The translations under genes and the position numbers were made by a program. A stretch of DNA of 64,000 nucleotides from Anthopleura xanthogrammica (Eukaryota; Cnidaria; Anthozoa; Actiniaria; Actiniidae), in assembly GCA_964019055.1 (NCBI GenBank), contig OZ025206.1, positions 15,039,291 through 15,103,290 of the forward strand, given 5' to 3'. Under the pieces are notes generated by a model. It saw only the letters and a program-made list of their open reading frames with translations, had not been told where the DNA came from and did no database searches. Below, in pieces: positions 60,001 through 64,000 of the stretch. Numbering within the stretch: position 1 is the stretch's first letter; every line of letters starts with the position of its first letter.

Positions 60001-62517
60001 TTTTGTTTTGTTTTTCGCTTGTTGGTTTGCGTTTTTTCAGTCGTTAACGTTGTTTCATTCCTTCGATTGCTTGCTTGTTTTTCGTTGTTTTTATTTTGTT
60101 TTATTGTACGTGGAGCTTCTTGGTTTTCTTTGCTAATTAAGATAACGAAATAATATACAATACATGCATAATCACTAAGCCGAAGCCTCGAACTCGAACT
60201 CGAGGATATTTCGTGAGTATGAAAAAGTATCACACCAGAACGATTACGATTAAATAAAGCTAGCGTACTAAATGCAATTCTGACAGTACGTTGACCATAT
60301 GTTTTTCTTTTCCCGTTTATATTAGAAAACCCAACACGTTTTTCAATTAAGGAATAAAAAACAGTTTTCCGTGTATTATACTCTGATAAAGACACGCGGG
60401 ATGTGGAGAGAACACGAGAGAAGCGTAGGAAACCACGACGCGTAGCGGAGTGGTTTCCAGCTTCTCAAGTGTTCTCTCTACATCCCAAGTGTCTTTATCA
60501 GAGAATAATACACAAAAAAATGTTTTTATTGCTTTTATAAAATAACTAACTTTTCGAGAGAGAAAAAAAATGACGTGAGCATGTATTATGCTCTCATAAG
60601 ACATGGCTTTTTGACCAATCAGAGCGCGCGTAATATCAAAGTTATTTTATAATGCATAATATAGGATTTTCGTTGAAGCATAAGAACGGATCGGAAAACA
60701 TAACACTTCTTGTAGAGGAAATCCTTCGAAAGATACCTGAGTAATAGAACTACTAGAAGCAGAAACACATCCGCCCTTCGTGTTACTGAAAATAGCTTTA
60801 CGATAACCCAGAAGTTAAAAATAGCGAGCCAGAAATATTTTGCACAATCGATATCAGTAATGGATCGTGTTACGTTACGAGGACGGGGGCAGCGAGGCTT
60901 AATTGAAGCATAGCACCAAAACCGGCGCACGTACGAAACCGTATTCGTATCATAAGGCAAAATTACTCGTACTTGACTTGTGCATAACAAGCCATTAGTT
61001 TTTGAGACACATCTATGAATTACATAATACGCTTTTTCATAAAGAAAATTCACATCTAACTATAATGTACAGTCATTATCACCACAGGAAGCCCATTAAA
61101 GGAAGGTACTCGTGTACCTTACACGAAAGAATGTGTGCAGATATTTTAGATTTTTATATCGTTAATTCAAATATTTGAAGTAATCTTTGTATGCGTGTTC
61201 TTGTGTCCCTGTACAAGATTTGAGACCAATCCGACAACATTAAGCATTTTTTTGTCTGGAGAAACTACAGCTGTAATATTAGTACCCCTAAGATGTATAC
61301 AGGAATGGCACAGCCTCAGGGGCCGGCATAACGGGACATAAACACGGCTTCCCCTCGTTACGCAAAAATAAATTTATAATGCTATCAATCGCTAATTGGC
61401 TTTTGATCAGTGCATGTTTACACGTAGTGGGATATACATATATACATGTGGATATACATATAAGCATGTGGAGTGTATTTGTTGACAGTCCAACGGAGCT
61501 CTTTGCGCGTAAATCCTTTTGTATCAAACGGGAAGTGAATGTTGATGAGTGTATAAGATAATAAACATACGTAGGCTTTGGTACTCACGCAAATATTGTA
61601 ACACCTTATGAGGAAGGTCTCTGGGTACCCCTCACGCGAAAACATAAACTAGAAAGAGCTAAAATAGAGACAGAGAAATCTGATAAAAAAAATACGAAAA
61701 GGGGGATCATTTTCTAGCGAGGTACCCTAACAGCAGCGAAGCAAATCACCATAGTACGTGCCTTGCGGAGATAAGCTACTATTGTGAGCTTTACGTACAA
61801 ATATCCCGGAGAGATATTATCTTAAGTTACTCACTCCGTCACTCATAGAGAATGTAAGAAAACATCCTGTTTACCCACGTAGAAATAATAAGATATGACG
61901 AAAATAAAAGCTGTCATGGTGCTCTAGTGTTCACGCAACGACACATGAACCTGGGAATGTACTTCCTATAGATTTTTCTACTAAGCCTGTATGTGTTTTT
62001 CATATTATTTGTCTTCCAAGCAGTAGTTAGGATTATCACAGCATGAATGATTGGTTTATTCACAGGATTCGTTATATATACTACTAATCTGGTTGATATT
62101 ACTGGAGGTATCAGCCCCATTTCATAAGACATATTGGTGTACTAATAAAGTCACTTTCCTGTAATACAACCCTATAAATCAATAAAATATGCTTTACCTT
62201 ATGTATAAAAAAACTTTCACATTCAGTACAGAAAGGACCGGTCTGTTATTGGTGTTTATCAAACATACGAGATATAAAGTGATCGCGCGCAAAGATGAAT
62301 AACACAGAATATTAAACCAGCCACGAGAGCAAATTTATCAGTTTAACGCTAAACAGGGGCAATTGCCCAAGTTAATTAAGGGTTTGACTCGCATGGTCTG
62401 CGCGACCTACAAAACCTATAAAAAGAACCATGAAAGCTCGTACCTGATAGTATGTTCCTTCAAAACAGGCAACGTTGATTGCAGCACCAAACGATTAGGA
62501 TTCGAGACGGCCATCAT
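47084..62517 (-). CDS. MLCK-like Ca2+/calmodulin-dependent protein kinase (12 exons)
   Basis: Predicted 687-residue Ser/Thr kinase. Coding exons: 62444-62517, 55958-56001, 54252-54390, 50447-50653, 50104-50242, 49816-49939, 49641-49689, 49400-49426, 48836-48988, 48525-48570, 48342-48413, 47084-48073; all phases agree. Kinase domain (about 79-334): glycine loop GKGAYG (85-90), Lys107 (AAK), HLDLKPEN (Asp199), DFG (219-221), APEV, SLGVVTYVLLSGLMPF, HPWIV. HLDLKPEN and LSGL-PF are typical of the myosin light-chain kinase, titin and DAPK families. Residues 352-373 (LAKRRWKKSINALVAVRRIS) are a basic amphipathic segment closely like MLCK calmodulin-binding helices and sit directly after the catalytic core. 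A long Ser/Asn-rich tail follows with no Ig or Fn3 domain seen. It probably phosphorylates myosin regulatory light chain or a related substrate. The first exon is an inference: it joins in frame across a 6.4-kb intron, and an alternative ATG at 55985 would give a shorter form. A DAPK-like identity is the main alternative. Confidence 0.8.
50930..51070. repeat. GATG-rich low-complexity tract
   Basis: Degenerate gatgat / ggtgat repeats in the large kinase intron; reading frames across it are artefacts. Confidence 0.7.
51401..51690. mobile_element. 290-bp MITE with about 60-bp inverted termini
   Basis: Left atagatgacttgcactaaca then ggccacgtgaccctaccccc; right ggggtaggtcacgtgacctg then ttagtgcaagtcgtctat. 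It interrupts degenerate repeats containing ctattaagcggccagc. Located in the GPCR-bearing kinase intron. Confidence 0.85.
52146..53015 (-). CDS. Intronless class A GPCR, nested in a kinase intron
   Basis: Single-exon receptor of 289 residues with seven hydrophobic helices. Class A landmarks: N33 (1.50) in ILNVLVIV, D61 (2.50) in SLALTDLLVG, D115-R116-Y117 followed by LAIK, W143 (4.50), LLSFLPL (P6.50) and NPILY (267-271). The position expected for the conserved TM3 cysteine (3.25) is Ser91, the second extracellular loop has no Cys, and TM5 has no proline. Together these features recall the melanocortin/EDG/cannabinoid/adenosine group, but the ligand is unknown. The start is the ATG at 53015; the frame continues 21 bases upstream only to a TTG. 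It lies on the same strand inside the kinase intron 50654-54251. Confidence 0.85.
   Translation of the reverse strand: MSPEKDDLSNYRDFVIPLIVFYSTTAFIATILNVLVIVTIWKTPSLQTPSRLLLCSLALTDLLVGAVLQPVTITFHVLALMKLFEVRASVSQVTSRLGYGLATISLTNLLVIGVDRYLAIKTKHNYKSIMTKRRTLIAIVLLWTVPGTFMIILRSFDNGNENNTKIVMAVMFVFLLTITALYTSCFYYLKKILHSQVQPSTNHSASDFNVWKYKRSLVTMVMVLGLLLLSFLPLTIHFSVSKRSEVFAHPGMMHVGESFVIFNSTLNPILYLFRMRDLRQSMKNIICTS
59859..60020. repeat. T/G-rich minisatellite
   Basis: Units of tatttttgtttgtttg repeated about six times, decaying into tttttgt runs. First kinase intron. Confidence 0.9.
60371..60513. mobile_element. Nested hairpin element in the first kinase intron
   Basis: Left gtgtattatactctgataaa, right tttatcagagaataatacac, with inner arms gggatgtggagagaacac and gtgttctctctacatccc and a second hairpin (ggaaaccac / gtggtttcc) at the tip. 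A gaccaatcagagcgcgcg motif lies just outside at about 60615. Confidence 0.8.
62444..62517 (-). CDS. Probable first coding exon of the MLCK-like kinase
   Basis: ATG ATG at 62517, 24 codons beginning MMAVSNPNRLVLQSTLPVLK, then the donor ATCAG|GTACGAG in phase 2. The next exon has an acceptor at 56001 (TTCCAG|G) needing exactly one base; the join reads IRIRFDAMERPRR and runs into the known frame. The main doubt is that no homology supports this short exon. Confidence 0.55.
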
Positions 62518-64000
62518 GGCTTGGTAAAATACTCCTTCAACTTGCGCGACGATGTCAAACCAAGCGAACGTAACTAGACAGATTTCCCGAATGAATGATC
62601 CTCTAAGAGCGGTCTGGCAGTTATCGCCAATGGAGATTCAATGAAACCTTATCCACTGTGGTATACTGAAGTACTTAACCAGTTTAACGCAACACTGTTC
62701 TTATCCGCGTTTGTTATTACTAGAATCAAGAACGTGTTTCTATTTTCCTTTTTTAGAAAGTTCCGGTGATCGCCTACGGTCAGTCTTCCGAACGCGAATG
62801 ATGTTTTCGACACGTGCACTAGCGGACGTCCGTACCGAAAGCGGCCTGTTCCTCCTAATGGAATAAAAAAGCTGTTCTCCAATCTTGAGTTTACAATACC
62901 CTTAAAGCGTTGGAAAAACCAAGGAAGCGAATTTTAAAAACGAACTCATGTTTTGCTTAAAATCCCTTAAGGTTTGGTCATCAGCTCCCGAACAATTTAA
63001 TCAGCACTCAACAAAAGATGGGTGATTTGAATTTAACAGGATTGATTGACGCGTAAGAAATCTTTTATTGCGTGATGAAGACGAGGGAGTGGATGATAGC
63101 AGATAGGCACGTGCGGCTAATCGAACAACAATAAATGGAGATAATTTGAAACATTTGAAAAACGCCATCCAATCCGCAGGTCCTTTTAGGCCTTACAGAC
63201 TATGTTAACATATATTTACAAGAGTTTGTGGTTAGTCAATGAATGCCATACATAGTATTTATCCAACACACTCGATAATGTCTGGACAAATTTAAAATAT
63301 TTTTTTCCGCTTCTGCAGATTTGAACCGCAACGAAAAATATTCTCAATGTAGGCAGATAATTCCTTGTTTTACAAAATCTTTTTAAAGGGAGTAAAAACT
63401 GAGTAAAATGAAAGCGGGTACAACGAGGCCGTGAACACAGTTAAAAAAAATACCACGCCCCTGGCTTTCTTCTTAGCCGCCCCAGTTCATGGCACAATCC
63501 TTAACTGCAGTTCACTAGATCAGTTTCGCCGAGAAAAGTCTAAAATCATGCTAGTCGAAATAAGATTGACCCAACAATCTTCTAATTTGGAATTATCGAA
63601 TAGACGAAAAATGCATATCATATGGGTCGGATATTTCAATCAAAACTTTGATTGCTTAGATAATGTTAATTGTTCCGACCTACCTTAGTTACCGTTGCTA
63701 TGTTCCAAAAGTTCAAGAACTGCGGTAGAATATCTCTAATGGCATCGACATAAAGACTTCATCATTTTTCAGGAATTCATGATCATCAATGTCAAAATCG
63801 ACTGGTCATTTTCCGAAAGAATGTGTTATCGGCACAATGCAGGTCCATTTCTCGTTTTTTTGTCGTGTCAATAATCACTTTTGTCATAGTTTCGCACGAT
63901 AAATACGTCATTTTGACGTTAATTCATGAACCAACCAACAAACATCGATGGACAAGGGGTCTTTGAAAGCAAGACTAGGGGTCACTTCTAATAAATCCTA
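62518..64000. other. Unrecognised right end
   Basis: No domain-bearing ORF or clear exon. Presumably the 5' flank or 5' UTR region of the kinase gene. Confidence 0.45.

Larger units (their letters stand above)
56002..62443. other. First intron of the kinase gene
   Basis: Holds the T/G minisatellite and the nested hairpin at 60371-60513. No other exon recognised on either strand. Confidence 0.45.

Noticed and set aside
59831..60395. Cys/Phe-rich ORFs (plus) and a Lys/Asn-rich ORF (minus)
   Set aside because: Low-complexity T/G minisatellite read in several frames.

Overview
The window is eukaryotic nuclear DNA: AT-rich, with genes cut into many short exons that have clean GT/AG borders, long introns, abundant miniature inverted-repeat (MITE-like) elements and microsatellites. 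Multi-WAP/Ig/ZP receptors, a calmodulin-regulated kinase with an HLDLKPEN catalytic loop and an intronless class A GPCR lacking the usual extracellular disulfide fit an anthozoan cnidarian (coral or sea anemone). That assignment is an inference from gene content and style. I assembled exon models by hand from both strands. Every internal splice phase agrees and each joined model reads through without a stop.

Layout. (1) About 1-7.4 kb: no gene recognised, scattered repeats. (2) 31.5 kb down to 7.4 kb, minus strand: a 21-exon gene for a predicted 1281-residue type I membrane protein: signal peptide, five WAP domains, a Thr/Lys-rich linker on small duplicated exons, Ig-Ig, WAP-WAP, Ig-Ig, a ZP domain, a furin-type site, a TM helix and a short tail. 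An internal alternative first exon at 13.5 kb encodes a second signal peptide in the right phase to splice onto the ZP exons, predicting a 364-residue ZP-only isoform. (3) 31.5-37.4 kb: divergent intergenic region with one weak small ORF. (4) 37.4-45.3 kb, plus strand: a 12-exon head-to-head paralogue of 897 residues (signal, WAP, Ig-Ig, WAP-WAP, Ig-Ig, ZP, furin-type site, TM). (5) 62.5 kb down to 47.1 kb, minus strand: a 12-exon MLCK-like Ca2+/calmodulin-dependent kinase of 687 residues. It hosts, on the same strand inside one intron, a single-exon class A GPCR of 289 residues. (6) 62.5-64 kb: nothing recognised.

The two WAP/Ig/ZP genes are the main point of interest. Their ectodomains combine a predicted protease-inhibitor/antimicrobial fold (WAP) with two alternating Ig types (one with a canonical disulfide, one lacking it) and a polymerisation module (ZP). 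All modules lie on symmetrical phase-1 exons, so the pair looks built by exon shuffling and tandem module duplication. The proteins would be expected to be cut at the furin-type site and to assemble as extracellular or cell-surface filaments. The minus-strand gene is heavily loaded with hairpin-forming MITEs and carries a pure 1-kb GGTAGT array 40 bp from a splice acceptor.
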